Shown: positions 1 to 8,539 of the stretch, one piece after another | Layout: every line of letters begins with the position of its first letter | How positions within the stretch are numbered: the first letter of the stretch is position 1 | Assembly: GCA_938045195.1 (NCBI GenBank) | Contig: CALINC010000103.1 | Location: forward strand, 1 to 56,458 | Reading direction: 5' to 3' | Length of the DNA stretch: 56,458 bases | From: an uncultured Treponema sp. | Lineage (GTDB): Bacteria; Spirochaetota; Spirochaetia; Treponematales; Treponemataceae | Made by a program: the position numbers and the translations under genes | Notes under the pieces: generated by a model | Told to the model about the DNA's origin: nothing | Database searches by the model: none | The model's input: only the letters and a program-made list of their open reading frames with translations

Positions 1-729
1 AGCTTGAGGGAAAAGGCTGATGCTTCCGGAGGAATCACAACCAATATGTCCGGGGCCGAAGGGGAATTCGATACTGTTAAGCAGATGGCTAAGATGACCT
101 GCGGACGCAAAGGTAATCATTTTCCTATTTTGTCAAGAGAATACTTTAGGAGCTCATCAAAGGAGATGGGAACCAGAGAGAATATCTTGCGTGAAATGAA
201 ATGGCTTGAAGATATAGATGTGCAAGCCTATTGCCGGCAATATAAAAATCAATTAAACCGGATTCCGCCCTTTGTAATATTGGTGCCGACTTATGGAGAT
301 ATAGGCTTTTGCTGGGAACCTTTTGACCGCTATAATAGGGTTACAAGTAGAGGCAGAATAGTAATCCCGATGTATCCTAAAAGTCTTAAAGTTTCCCTCT
401 TAATGGCTACGGCCGATCTACGCTGGCAGGTTGCAAAGGAGAAAGCATCTTACTATTGGATGGAAGAAGGCTTGACAGGCAATTATTATCAATGGTTCCA
501 AAACCAAAAACTAAAGGGCGATATAAAAGAATATTTTATACAAGATTACATAACTTGGATGATAAAAGAAAGCGAAGGCATTCAAAAATTAGACAAAGAA
601 GTTAGAGAAGTATTTTGGCGGTATATGCCATTTGCCGACTCAATTAAGGCAAAACTAAAAGACAGAGCTTTGGTATATCAAGAGCTTTGTCAAAGAGACT
701 TAAACCGCCAAATGTCGGATGGGTACTAA
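1..729 (+). CDS. Unrecognised protein, 5' end outside window
   Basis: The reading frame is open from the first base and ends at a TAA at 727-729, so at least 242 residues of a longer protein are present and its start is not visible. I do not recognise the family. The product is soluble, basic and rich in aromatic residues in its second half, with no signal peptide or membrane segment in the visible part. The glutaredoxin-like gene starts three bases after its stop, so the two are probably one operon. The early Gly/Ser-rich stretch may be the tail of a preceding domain. Confidence 0.6.
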   Translation, partial: SLREKADASGGITTNMSGAEGEFDTVKQMAKMTCGRKGNHFPILSREYFRSSSKEMGTRENILREMKWLEDIDVQAYCRQYKNQLNRIPPFVILVPTYGDIGFCWEPFDRYNRVTSRGRIVIPMYPKSLKVSLLMATADLRWQVAKEKASYYWMEEGLTGNYYQWFQNQKLKGDIKEYFIQDYITWMIKESEGIQKLDKEVREVFWRYMPFADSIKAKLKDRALVYQELCQRDLNRQMSDGY

Positions 730-732
730 AAT

Positions 733-1005
733 ATGAAAAAACAATTATTTTTATTCGGTAGTAAATTATGCCCCGATTGCGGGCCTGCAAAGGAATATTT
801 AGAAAGAAAAGGAGTAAAGTTCCGCTATTTTGACATTACTGAAGATTTAGGTTATCTAAAGTTTTTGTTAAAATATCGGGACGAGAGAGCTGAATTTGCT
901 CAGCTCAAAAAGGAGGGGAAGATCGGCATCCCATGCTTGATGGTTGGAGACGGCGAAGAGTTTATATTCGACATTGAAGAAGCAGACCTATCAAAATGGT
1001 CTTAA
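733..1005 (+). CDS. Glutaredoxin-like thiol-disulfide protein
   Basis: A 90-residue protein with the beta-strand start and a Cys-Pro-Asp-Cys pair near residues 13-16, in the position of the redox-active CxxC of glutaredoxins. Further on, an Ile-Pro-Cys segment sits where thioredoxin-fold proteins carry the cis-proline. It probably reduces disulfides in the cytoplasm, but its partner is unknown. The length fits a small glutaredoxin. It begins three bases after the upstream gene and is followed by an intrinsic terminator, so it is the last gene of that operon. Confidence 0.75.
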   Translation: MKKQLFLFGSKLCPDCGPAKEYLERKGVKFRYFDITEDLGYLKFLLKYRDERAEFAQLKKEGKIGIPCLMVGDGEEFIFDIEEADLSKWS

Positions 1006-1051
1006 TGCTAACCAACCTTCTTGCTTTAAGTCAGGTATCTTAAGCCGATTG

Positions 1052-1113
1052 GTATTTAGGTTGATCCTAAATACAATCTCGCAGGACGTGTAAATACACG
1101 TCCTGCTTTTTTT
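1052..1113 (+). terminator. Tandem hairpins with intrinsic terminator
   Basis: Two stem-loops follow the glutaredoxin gene. The first has 9-bp arms at 1052-1060 and 1066-1074. The second has perfect 11-bp arms at 1081-1091 and 1096-1106 with a 4-base loop, followed by seven T. The second is a textbook plus-strand intrinsic terminator. Confidence 0.9.
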
Positions 1114-1123
1114 ATGTAAATTC

Positions 1124-2215
1124 TTACTTTAATACGGTTAAAGGGTTAATGAGTTTTCCGTCTTTATATACGGAAAAATGAACATGAGGGCCTGTAGACC
1201 TTCCCGTACTTCCTACAGTTCCGATAATACTGCCCTGATTTAGAATTTGGCCCCTCCTTACCTTTATAGTATTCATATGCCCGTACATTGACTGATAACC
1301 GCCCGAATGAGTAACTATGACATAATTACCATAAACGGCAGAATAGCCTGTATAAGAAACCGTACCATCGAGAGTCAGCTTAATAGGTGTTCCCGTAGGG
1401 GATGCAATATCGATGCCTGTGTGAAAACTTTTTCTTCCGGTAAAAGGATCCCTCCTGTACCCAAACGGCGAAGTAAGCCGTCCAATCACAGGATAAATAA
1501 AAAGCTCGCCCAAGGCCTTTTTAAGCTCGAAGGAGCTCATCGCTGCTCCCGGAATAAAAAGTTTTTGTCCTACAGTTACCGTCTGATTTTCAAGGTCATT
1601 TGCATCCAAGATTGCATTGATAGAAAGGTTAAATTTACCGGCAATAGAGCTCAGGGAATCACCCTTTACGGCCGTATAAATAAGCCCGTCAATCGAAGGA
1701 ATAATCAGCTTTTGCCCAATCCTTAACTTCTTTGCACTGCTTATTCCGTTTACTGAAAGAAGGGTTCCTAAATTTTTAAGACCGAATTTTTGAATAATAC
1801 CGCTTACCGTATCCCCTTTTGAAACCATATATTCTTCAAAATCGACGGCAGTAATAAAATCCGGTACATCCGCAGGGGAAAAAGAGGTGCCTTCTGCAGC
1901 TTCCGAATGAGGAAGATCATTTTCCTTCGCAATCTCGGAAGAAGGCATGGTATATTGCCGCATTGCATTTATCGAAGAAGGATCTTCCCAAAATGAGATA
2001 GCTCTTATTGATGAAAGCCCCCAATTCAACTTTAAAATCGGAAAATAAAAAAATAGGAATCCTGCAGTGAGCATGGCTAAGAGCCCGAAAACAATCAAAG
2101 ATTCATCCCTAGAGCTAAGCTTGCTCTTATTCACAGTATTCGGCTTTCTATATCTATTGCTATGATACAATCCATTGTTATGATGCACTGCATCCGAATA
2201 AGTTATGATATCCAT
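1124..2215 (-). CDS. LysM-M23 peptidoglycan endopeptidase
   Basis: A 363-residue membrane-anchored, LytM-type zinc endopeptidase that should cut peptide cross-bridges of peptidoglycan in the periplasm. One hydrophobic segment lies at about residues 40-62. Two LysM domains follow (about 125-175 and 178-225), each with the Gly-Asp-x-hydrophobic start and a closing Ile-Pro or Phe-Ile-Pro. The M23 domain occupies roughly 245-360. The metal motifs are intact: His-x3-Asp in HTGID and the closing His-Val-His. It lies downstream of the ornithine cyclodeaminase gene but is separated from it by a terminator, so it probably has its own promoter. A role in septation or wall remodelling is inferred from the family. 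Confidence 0.9.
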   Translation of the reverse strand: MDIITYSDAVHHNNGLYHSNRYRKPNTVNKSKLSSRDESLIVFGLLAMLTAGFLFFYFPILKLNWGLSSIRAISFWEDPSSINAMRQYTMPSSEIAKENDLPHSEAAEGTSFSPADVPDFITAVDFEEYMVSKGDTVSGIIQKFGLKNLGTLLSVNGISSAKKLRIGQKLIIPSIDGLIYTAVKGDSLSSIAGKFNLSINAILDANDLENQTVTVGQKLFIPGAAMSSFELKKALGELFIYPVIGRLTSPFGYRRDPFTGRKSFHTGIDIASPTGTPIKLTLDGTVSYTGYSAVYGNYVIVTHSGGYQSMYGHMNTIKVRRGQILNQGSIIGTVGSTGRSTGPHVHFSVYKDGKLINPLTVLK

Positions 2216-2264
2216 ATCCAGAATATCGGCATAAAAAAATATGGTTTTAGATAAATATGAAGGT

Positions 2265-2303
2265 AAAAAAAGGTTTAAGATTTTTAAAAACCTTAAACCT
2301 TTT
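2265..2303 (-). terminator. Intrinsic terminator after ornithine cyclodeaminase gene
   Basis: Arms of 12 bp at 2268-2279 and 2292-2303 enclose a 12-base loop. Read on the minus strand, the stem runs into seven T (2271-2265). It separates the cyclodeaminase gene from the peptidase gene. Confidence 0.85.
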
Positions 2304-2330
2304 ATAAAGATTATCCTAAGTATGCAAAAA

Positions 2331-3350
2331 TTATCTCAACATACCGTACAAGTTTTTCGGGTTTTCCAAAACGGGAACAAGTTCTTGAGGAATGCCGACA
2401 TTTTCATCCTTTGCTATATCGTACATCAAGCGGAGAATTGAAAAATCTTCAAGGGCAAAACCTACAGAATCAAAAATAGTAATTTCATCCGGCTTGCGGT
2501 TTATGGGTTTACCTGTTTTGATTACATTCCAAATTTCGGTAACTTTAAACTTATCATCCATGTGCTGAATTTCGCCCTCGATTCGGCTCTGAGGTTCAAA
2601 TTCTACATAAACGTCTCCCATAAAAAGAACCTTTGAATCAAGCTCGGTTTTTCCGGGGCAGTCGCCGCCTACGCCGTTTATGTGCATACCGGGCTCAACC
2701 ATATCGGGGGTAATGATAATGGCATTTTTTTTATCGGCTGTAATTGTCGTAATAATATCGACTCCCTTACAAGCCTCTTTTGTGCTGCTGCATTTGATAA
2801 GTTTTAGGCCCTTTACATCTTTAAGATTATCCATGAGTTTGTCTGTTGCAGCAGGATCAACATCATAGCAATAAATTTCTTCTACCCCCAAAATATGATG
2901 AAATCCTAGAGCTTGGAATTCGCTTTGGCAGCCGTTTCCTATTAAGGCCATTTTTTTGGGATTAGGTTTTGCAAGATACTTTGCAGCCATTACCGAAGTT
3001 GCGGCAGTTCTAACCGCCGTTGTCAAAGTCAATTCACTCAAAAGAAGAGGAAATCCCGTGCAAACTTCAGCTAAAACTCCTATAGCCATAACGGTTAAAA
3101 AATTGTGTTTAGGATTTTCGGGATGACCGTTTACATATTTAAAAGAATAGGTTTTAGAGTCGCCTATGGGCATGAGCTCAATAACCCCGATAGGACTGTG
3201 ATGAGCCATTCTTGGAACCTTGTCAAAGTCATTCCATCTTTTGTAATCTTCTTCCAAATAAGGAACAAGCCGTTTGATAACCGTTTCGGCACCGACAGAT
3301 TTAAGATACTTTGCCATTGTAGGCAAATCAATATACTTCGTCTTCAACAT
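2331..3350 (-). CDS. Ornithine cyclodeaminase / mu-crystallin family
   Basis: A 339-residue cytoplasmic enzyme expected to convert L-ornithine to L-proline and ammonia using NAD. The central segment LTLTTAVRTAATSVMAAKYLA and the following nucleotide-binding loop ALIGNGCQSEFQA match the Rossmann region of the family, and the length is typical. Start: ATG at 3350, with GGAGG shortly upstream. Ornithine is available to treponemes from arginine breakdown, and proline made this way could serve amino acid fermentation. That link is inference. Other members of the family act on alanine or lysine, so the exact substrate is not certain. It ends in a clear terminator. Confidence 0.88.
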   Translation of the reverse strand: MLKTKYIDLPTMAKYLKSVGAETVIKRLVPYLEEDYKRWNDFDKVPRMAHHSPIGVIELMPIGDSKTYSFKYVNGHPENPKHNFLTVMAIGVLAEVCTGFPLLLSELTLTTAVRTAATSVMAAKYLAKPNPKKMALIGNGCQSEFQALGFHHILGVEEIYCYDVDPAATDKLMDNLKDVKGLKLIKCSSTKEACKGVDIITTITADKKNAIIITPDMVEPGMHINGVGGDCPGKTELDSKVLFMGDVYVEFEPQSRIEGEIQHMDDKFKVTEIWNVIKTGKPINRKPDEITIFDSVGFALEDFSILRLMYDIAKDENVGIPQELVPVLENPKNLYGMLR

Positions 3351-3477
3351 AAACCTCCATGTGTTGATTATATACTATTATGCTAACGCATTTTATAGCT
3401 TTTGTCCACTAAAAAATGCTGAAAAATGCCGAATTTTAAAAATAAGCTTTTAACCTTGTTTTTAGCAGTAGTAGACG

Positions 3478-5097
3478 TCAATCCTCAATAAAGGCGTATT
3501 TTAGATTATAAGTTCCCGGATAAAACTGTTTAACTCCTTTTAATTTTGTTTGCATAAAGATATTATAGGTTTGGTTAGCATAAGGAGCAATACAAGATTC
3601 TTCTGCCAATAAAATCATTTCCGCTTTTTTAAAAAGTTCCAGCTTTTCGTTAAAATCGGAGCTTTTTTTTGCCCGCAGAACCAAATCGGTGTACTCATTA
3701 TTTTCCCAGCCTATCGGAACAATTTTATTTCCTGGTAAAAAAAGGTCCAAATATCTGGCGGGTGTATCAATACCGCCGCCCCATGATTTAAAACCGACTT
3801 GATAGTCCAAGCTCTTATTCCGTTTTTTAAAGACCGTTCCCTCGATTTTATCAAGCTCTACATTTACTCCCAGAACATTTGAAAGCCTGTTTTGTAAATA
3901 TTCATTAAATTTAGAGCTTTCATTTGAAGGGAACATTATCGAAATTGTTATCTTTGAAGGGTCATCTCCAAGCCCCAATTCCTTTAAGCCCTCAATAAAA
4001 TGAGCCTTAGGATTAGAAACTTTTTTTATCAATTCTTGAATCGGCTCGCCTGCAAGGGTTCGGTAATTTTTACCTTCAAGCTCGGTGGCGATCGAAACAA
4101 AACCGTAGGCCGGTTTATAAATATCGTCAAACAGGTCGGTACAAATTTCTTTTCGGTCAAGACTTGCCGAAAGAGCTTGGCGAATTTTTTTGTTTGAAAA
4201 CAGCTTGTCTTTTTGATTCATAAAGATATATTGAACGCGGCTGTCAACTCCGTTTATTTCGGCAAAGCGGTTTTCTTTTTTTAGCTTGTTTATCCAGCTG
4301 ATAGAATAAGCATTTGCAATATCGATGCTGCCGTTTAAAAGCTCTCCGAGGGCGGCATTTTCTTCATTTATTATTTTAAATGTAAGAGCATCTATTTTTA
4401 CATTTTCAGCATTCCAAAATTTTTCGTTTTTAACAAGTTCAATCTTGCTGTTATGCACCCAAGTTTTTACTTTAAAAGCCCCGCTGCAAATTATTTTTTC
4501 GGCCTCGCTGCCGTAGGATAGCCCGAATTCTTTTATAATATCTTCCCTTTGCGGCGGAATTTTTGCGGCAAATTCATGAAGATTTTTTATGGGATTTTCG
4601 GTTACGATTTGAAGAGTTTTTTCATCAAGAGCCTTGATTCCTATTTCGGAATAGTCCAGTTTTCCCTTTAAAATATCTTGAGCATTTTTAATATAGTCGT
4701 AGTACATTGCCATAGGTGAGGCAGATTCGGCATTGATAATACGGCGAATACTGTAAACAAAGTCTTCAGCCCTTATCTTTACGCCGTCAGACCAATAGGC
4801 TTCGCGTAAGTTAAAAGTCCACTCCGTATAATCGGCATTATGAGTCCAAGATTCGGCTAGGGCCGGAAGAATTTTTATCTCCCCATTATCTTCAGTTAAA
4901 ATATCGGTCAAATTTTCGTTTATATAGTCCAATATTATAAAAGAGTACCTGTCTGAAGCCTTTGCGGCATCCAAAATACTCGGCTCCGCACCCAATGAAG
5001 CCGTAACTGTTTTAGGCTCACTAATTTTCTTATTGCCGTTGCAGGCAAAAAAAAGCAGCACCAGTGCTGCCAACCAAAATAATTTTCTACCTTTCAT
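3478..5097 (-). CDS. Oligopeptide-binding lipoprotein, OppA-like (copy 1)
   Basis: A 539-residue solute-binding protein of the SBP_bac_5 family, the extracytoplasmic capture component of an Opp/Dpp peptide ABC importer. The N-terminus is a lipoprotein signal ending in LLFFAC, so Cys-19 should be lipidated. The body shows the family pattern of AESW, WTFNLREAYWSDG and YSIRRI. No permease or ATPase genes are beside it, so the transporter must be encoded elsewhere. A close paralogue lies at 40923-42566 in the same orientation, and whole segments are nearly identical between the two. Peptide uptake would feed the amino acid fermentation suggested by neighbouring genes. Confidence 0.9.
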   Translation of the reverse strand: MKGRKLFWLAALVLLFFACNGNKKISEPKTVTASLGAEPSILDAAKASDRYSFIILDYINENLTDILTEDNGEIKILPALAESWTHNADYTEWTFNLREAYWSDGVKIRAEDFVYSIRRIINAESASPMAMYYDYIKNAQDILKGKLDYSEIGIKALDEKTLQIVTENPIKNLHEFAAKIPPQREDIIKEFGLSYGSEAEKIICSGAFKVKTWVHNSKIELVKNEKFWNAENVKIDALTFKIINEENAALGELLNGSIDIANAYSISWINKLKKENRFAEINGVDSRVQYIFMNQKDKLFSNKKIRQALSASLDRKEICTDLFDDIYKPAYGFVSIATELEGKNYRTLAGEPIQELIKKVSNPKAHFIEGLKELGLGDDPSKITISIMFPSNESSKFNEYLQNRLSNVLGVNVELDKIEGTVFKKRNKSLDYQVGFKSWGGGIDTPARYLDLFLPGNKIVPIGWENNEYTDLVLRAKKSSDFNEKLELFKKAEMILLAEESCIAPYANQTYNIFMQTKLKGVKQFYPGTYNLKYAFIED

Positions 5098-5259
5098 ATA
5101 TAAACCTCGGCTGACAATATAACAAATTTTAAATAATTCTTCCAGCAGTCAATAGCATTTTTTCTACTTGAAAAAGATAATCTTTTGATGTATTATTCGG
5201 ATAGATATAATGTAGGTTATGTGGACGGCTCATTGAGCCGCAAATTTTTAAGGAACAGA

Positions 5260-5796
5260 ATGAAAAAGAAATTTTTACTATTTGTATTTCTCACTCTTAT
5301 ACTTGCACCTGTGTTTGCAGAGCCAAAATATACATTCTCATGCGAGAGTCGTTCTGTAGTATTACGGAAAGATTATTCGATTGAAAGGCGGGATGTTACA
5401 ATTGCGCGCAACGGCGGAAAATGGGTACTTGAAATTCCCTCTTATCAAGAAGTGAAAAACCTTGATGACCCAGTCTTTACCGAGACCGATAACGTTTTTT
5501 TGCTTGGTTTCCATTGGGGAGGCGGCAGATTTTATTGGACTGAAATTCTCTTCTTCAAGGAAATTGAGGGCGAGCCTTGCCTGTACAAAATAGATTCAAC
5601 GGTATCTAAACTCACTTATGACCATGACAAAGGAGAATTCGATTGTGAATCCGAAACGAAAAATCGTCCAATTCAGCCACCGATAAAGATAAGCGAACTC
5701 ACCATAGACAAAATCAAGGGACTTCTCGGAGGTAAAGGCTATCAAACAAGAATAAATAGTATTTTACGGGAAGCAATTACTACAGGTAATTATTAA
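5260..5796 (+). CDS. Exported hypothetical protein in an integron cassette
   Basis: A 178-residue protein starting at the ATG at 5260, which has AGGA just upstream and is followed by a clean signal peptide ending near VFAEP. An upstream ATG at 5185 would put about 25 unrelated residues before the signal peptide, so I reject it. The mature part is beta-rich with no family I recognise and is predicted to be periplasmic or secreted. Its stop codon (5794-5796) touches the first base of an attC site, the layout of a gene cassette. A six-pair hairpin (5226-5240) precedes the ribosome site. A GTTATGT at 5216 may be the upstream cassette joint. Confidence 0.65.
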   Translation: MKKKFLLFVFLTLILAPVFAEPKYTFSCESRSVVLRKDYSIERRDVTIARNGGKWVLEIPSYQEVKNLDDPVFTETDNVFLLGFHWGGGRFYWTEILFFKEIEGEPCLYKIDSTVSKLTYDHDKGEFDCESETKNRPIQPPIKISELTIDKIKGLLGGKGYQTRINSILREAITTGNY

Positions 5797-5862
5797 TCTA
5801 ACCCCGCACCTCAACCTGACATTACGGACGAGCCGCAAATACAGGTTAGGCAAATGTTATAC
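5796..5862 (+). repeat. attC recombination site (cassette 1)
   Basis: ATCTAAC (5796-5802) and GTTATAC (5856-5862) are the outer core boxes; the second departs from GTTRRRY by one base. Inside, AACCTG (5813-5818) pairs with CAGGTT (5842-5847), with a short CGG/CCG stem between. The site lies directly after the stop codon of the exported protein. Confidence 0.7.
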
Positions 5863-5950
5863 GGATGCCTACAGCACACTATTAGACTTGCATTTTTGAA
5901 TATGAAAAAATGCAACAGATGAATAAAGAAGGAGAAGTTATATTAAGTAC

Positions 5951-5978
5951 TTGACATTTATAAGTATTTTAAGATAAT
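5951..5978 (+). promoter_or_regulatory. Promoter for cassette toxin-antitoxin pair
   Basis: TTGACA at 5951-5956, a 16-base spacer, and GATAAT at 5973-5978. It lies inside the cassette about 35 bases before the antitoxin start. The pair therefore carries its own promoter, as is usual for toxin-antitoxin cassettes. Confidence 0.65.
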
Positions 5979-6013
5979 TATTTCGTAAAATATTATGAAT
6001 ATTAGAGGTGTGT

Positions 6014-6259
6014 ATGATAGCTATAAAACCTGTTTCGGATTTGCGTAATTATAATGAAGTTTTGCAGGATGTTGCTGATGAATCGCCGGTTTTTCTTACT
6101 AAAAATGGCAGGGGGTGTTATGCGGTAATTTCCATAAGAGATTACGAAAAATTGACGGCTACGAAAACTCTTTTTTCTGAATTGAAGAAAGGTGAAGAAT
6201 CTGCTTTGCAAAACGGATGGCTGGATACAACTGAAGTCAGAAAAATGGCAGGACTTTGA
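6014..6259 (+). CDS. Phd/YefM-type antitoxin
   Basis: An 81-residue DNA-binding antitoxin that should neutralise the RelE/ParE-like toxin encoded next and repress the pair. The N-terminus (VSDLRNY, then VFLTKNGRGCYAVISIRDYEKL) is the typical Phd/YefM fold. The ATG at 6014 is preferred over a GTG two codons earlier; AGAGGTG lies just upstream. The stop TGA overlaps the toxin ATG by one base, so translation is coupled. The pair sits between two attC sites, and such pairs are known to stabilise cassette arrays. Antitoxin identity is well supported by both sequence and position. Confidence 0.85.
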   Translation: MIAIKPVSDLRNYNEVLQDVADESPVFLTKNGRGCYAVISIRDYEKLTATKTLFSELKKGEESALQNGWLDTTEVRKMAGL

Positions 6260-6579
6260 TGTTTGAGATAAAGATTGCTCCGCAAGCGGCAGCAGATTTA
6301 CTTGAAATCAAAAATTATATAGAGAATGAACTTCAAAATCCCATTGCTGCACATAATACCATTTCAAAAATTATAGAAACTTATGAAAATCTGACGACTT
6401 TTCCAAATGTAGGGATACCTGTGGAAAAATATGTTTCATTTCCTACGGATTATAAGTTCGTGCTTGCAAATAATTATTCAATATTTTATAGAATTGAAGA
6501 CGAAGTTATAAGAATTGTAAGGATTTTGTATTCAAGAAGAGATTTTATTCGTATTTTATTTGGAGAGAATAGCAAATAG
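6259..6579 (+). CDS. RelE/ParE-superfamily toxin
   Basis: A 106-residue toxin of the RelE/ParE fold. It begins with a strand (FEIKIAPQAAADL), a helical pair, then the strand region YKFVLANNYSIFYRIEDEVIRIVRILYSRRDF, a hallmark of the ParE/RelE C-terminus. Members either cut mRNA in the ribosome or poison gyrase, and the sequence alone does not decide which. The ATG at 6259 overlaps the antitoxin stop. The TAG stop (6577-6579) lies one base before the attC box at 6581. Confidence 0.87.
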   Translation: MFEIKIAPQAAADLLEIKNYIENELQNPIAAHNTISKIIETYENLTTFPNVGIPVEKYVSFPTDYKFVLANNYSIFYRIEDEVIRIVRILYSRRDFIRILFGENSK

Positions 6580-6580
6580 C

Positions 6581-6725
6581 GTCTAACACCCGCTTCAACC
6601 TGACAATGCCTTTGTCATGGAAATTGCTTATGACGCTACGCCGCTTGCACGGCTTCGCTTTTTTATGCAATTTCCACGCCAAGCCCTATACGGGCACGGC
6701 AACGCAGGTTAAGCGGATGTTGAAC
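6581..6725 (+). repeat. attC recombination site, long form (cassette 2)
   Basis: GTCTAAC (6581-6587) and GTTGAAC (6719-6725) fit RYYYAAC and GTTRRRY. CCGCTTCAACCTG on the left pairs with CAGGTTAAGCGG on the right, leaving one unpaired C, the extrahelical base typical of attC. The 145-base length comes from a long GC-rich, self-pairing central spacer. It follows the toxin stop directly. Confidence 0.88.
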
Positions 6726-6747
6726 GGATGCTGCGCGTCCGTTCAAC
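6719..6747. repeat. GC-rich hairpin shared with 55352-55380
   Basis: Arms of 13 bases at 6719-6731 and 6735-6747 (one G-T pair) with a 3-base loop. The left arm contains the attC right box GTTGAAC and the right arm contains GTTCAAC. Nearly the same hairpin sits beside the attC at 55374. Confidence 0.75.
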
Positions 6748-6786
6748 GGGCGGCGGAGCTCCGCCTGTCGTCCGGCGCACAGCGCC

Positions 6787-6866
6787 GTCCAACATGCGGA
6801 TTAAGCGGACTGCGAAGCTCAAAAGCCTAAAGGCTTTCCCGCTTCTTGCAGCTTATCCGCCGCCCG
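6787..6866 (+). repeat. Truncated attC-like GC-rich element at ABC gene breakpoint
   Basis: It starts with GTCCAAC and continues with ATTAAGCGGAC and a GCTCAAAAGCC hairpin up to CCGCCCG at 6866. The same sequence occurs on the minus strand inside 51052-51130, where it ends in a proper GTTAGGC box. Here that box is missing and the ABC exporter gene begins. The reading frame of the exporter runs into this element and stops at 6853. Confidence 0.65.
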
Positions 6867-7818
6867 ATATAATAAGAATCGTAATATAATAAGACAAATT
6901 TTCAACAATGGTACCTGAAAAAATAAAAGGATTTTGACTTACATAAGAAAACTGAGGTTCGAGATTTGAAAAAATAATTTTTCCGAGCAGTTTTGCGCTC
7001 TCATTTGAATTGATATTTCCTGAAATAATATTGAGTAAGGTTGTTTTGCCGGAACCGTTCTCGCCCTTAATCAAATACAGTCCGGGAAAAGAAAATTCCG
7101 CATTAAGATTTTGAAAAACAAATTTATTTTCCTTATATGAAAAACTTAAATCTTCTATTTTTATTTTATCGATACCGGAGCCGTTTTTTTCTTGTTTTAA
7201 AATTGATACGCGCTTTTGTCTTTCATCAAAAATAGTTTTTAAACGCTCCACAGAAACAAATGAAATGATAATGCCTTTATATGTTTCAGCAGCGGAAGAA
7301 ACGAGAGCGCGGAATTTTTGCGAAGCATAATTTTTTATACCTTGTAATCCTTGTATGCTTTCCGTCATAAACAAAGTATATAAATCCTGTTGTTTTTTTT
7401 GTTCTTTATTTACCTCCGCTTGTTTTTCGCCAAAATATTTTGCCAAAAAAACGGGAATAACTGAAACAATAAGCGTCAAACAAAACAAAAAAACATCAAT
7501 TTGAAAAAGCCTTAATCCCAATACTATCATCATAACAATTGCTGTTATAATGGAAGGAATTTGCGCAGTATAAATACCGGTCATTGTACCGAGGTCGGAA
7601 CTGAACAGATTCAGCAGCATACCGATACTTTTTTCCGTAGTACCTTTCGGCGGTATATGCAATACATTAAGATACAACCTGCTTTCGGTGTAAATCGTCA
7701 TCTTACGCTGCAGCAAAAACTGAAACCATGAACCTAAAATCGAAAAACCTAATCCTGCAATCTGAAATACAATAAATATTTTTTTCAATACGATTGCTAT
7801 AATTTACAGAATTTTCAT
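6853..7818 (-). pseudogene. Broken ABC exporter (fused TMD-NBD) of RiPP locus
   Basis: Remnant of an ABC exporter with fused membrane and ATPase domains, probably the peptide exporter of this locus. Seen: membrane helices, the coupling region ESIQGLQGIKNYASQKFRA, Walker A GENGSGKTT and the Q-loop SYVSQNPFIFSGTIVENLSY. Four lesions are visible. The ATG at 7818 is followed four codons later by an in-frame TAA (7804-7806), with a possible TTG restart at 7788. The stretch normally holding TM5-TM6 is absent between AETYKG and FVSVERL. Signature and Walker B are missing because the gene ends in an attC-like element at about 6866. The remaining product cannot hydrolyse ATP normally. Confidence 0.8.
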
Positions 7819-8529
7819 TTATAAACTTAAACGCTTTTTTATACGATCTGTCGATATTGACAAATAAGTTTCGGCATAATCTTTCGGTTTAGTATCATCT
7901 ATTTTTATATTATTAATAATATTTAAATACATTTGTTGTAATTCATTTAAGCCGGAAATAATTGCTTCATTCAAATTATCTCCCTAACCTAAAGAAACCG
8001 CCAATTTACCGTTTAATTCTCCGATAAAAAAGACAACATAATATGATTCAAGCAAACTGATTTCATAACATTTAAAATTATTAAAATAGATTGTATATTC
8101 TTTAAATGTATTTAAAAATATTTTTGATACTTTATAACTTTTACCTTTTGATAAATACCAAAAAATAAAACTTTGCCGTTCTAAGAATTCAAAAAAAGCA
8201 TTTTCAATACAATTTCGTGAATTGGTGTGAGCTGCACAGCCGCACGAATCAAAAAAAATATTTTTTTGTTTTAGCTCATCCAATGAAAAACTATATAAGG
8301 TATTATCCAACAATGAAAACGCTTCGATTTTTTTATTTCGAATATAATTATATGCAATTAAAGCATTCCTCTCGTAAGCTTTACCGATTGCACAAAGTGC
8401 TGCGCCGTATTTAGTATGCCTAACGGCATTTCCTGCGACGCTTGAATAATAAAGATTCTTATAACAAGTTATAGTTTTTAAATCATTTTTAAATGTTGTT
8501 GTATCTATAGTGAATGAAAAGTCATACAT
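7819..8529 (-). pseudogene. YcaO-like protein with in-frame UAG
   Basis: A YcaO-type ATP-dependent backbone-modifying enzyme (cyclodehydratase/thioamidation family) of about 236 codons. Visible features are GNAVRHTKYGAALCAIGKAYER, then DSCGCAAHTNSRNCIENAFFEFLERQ, the central E-x-x-E-R region. A TAG at 7984-7986 interrupts the frame after AVSLG. The same frame continues as GDNLNEAIISGLNELQQMY, a typical YcaO C-terminal helix, to a TAA at 7819. Start at 8529 with AAGGAG six bases upstream. Either a nonsense mutation, perhaps CAG to TAG, or readthrough explains this; the former is more likely. Most YcaO proteins are longer. Confidence 0.72.
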
Positions 8530-8539
8530 ATTAAACTCC

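Noticed and set aside
5185..5259. Longer N-terminus for the cassette exported protein
   Set aside because: It would put 25 charged residues before a clear signal peptide, and the ATG at 5260 has its own ribosome site.
6008..6013. GTG start two codons before the antitoxin ATG
   Set aside because: The GTG overlaps the Shine-Dalgarno sequence; the ATG is better placed.
6606..6830. Open frame of 74 codons in the GC-rich tract
   Set aside because: It lies entirely within the attC spacer and hairpins; composition reflects the palindromes, not coding.
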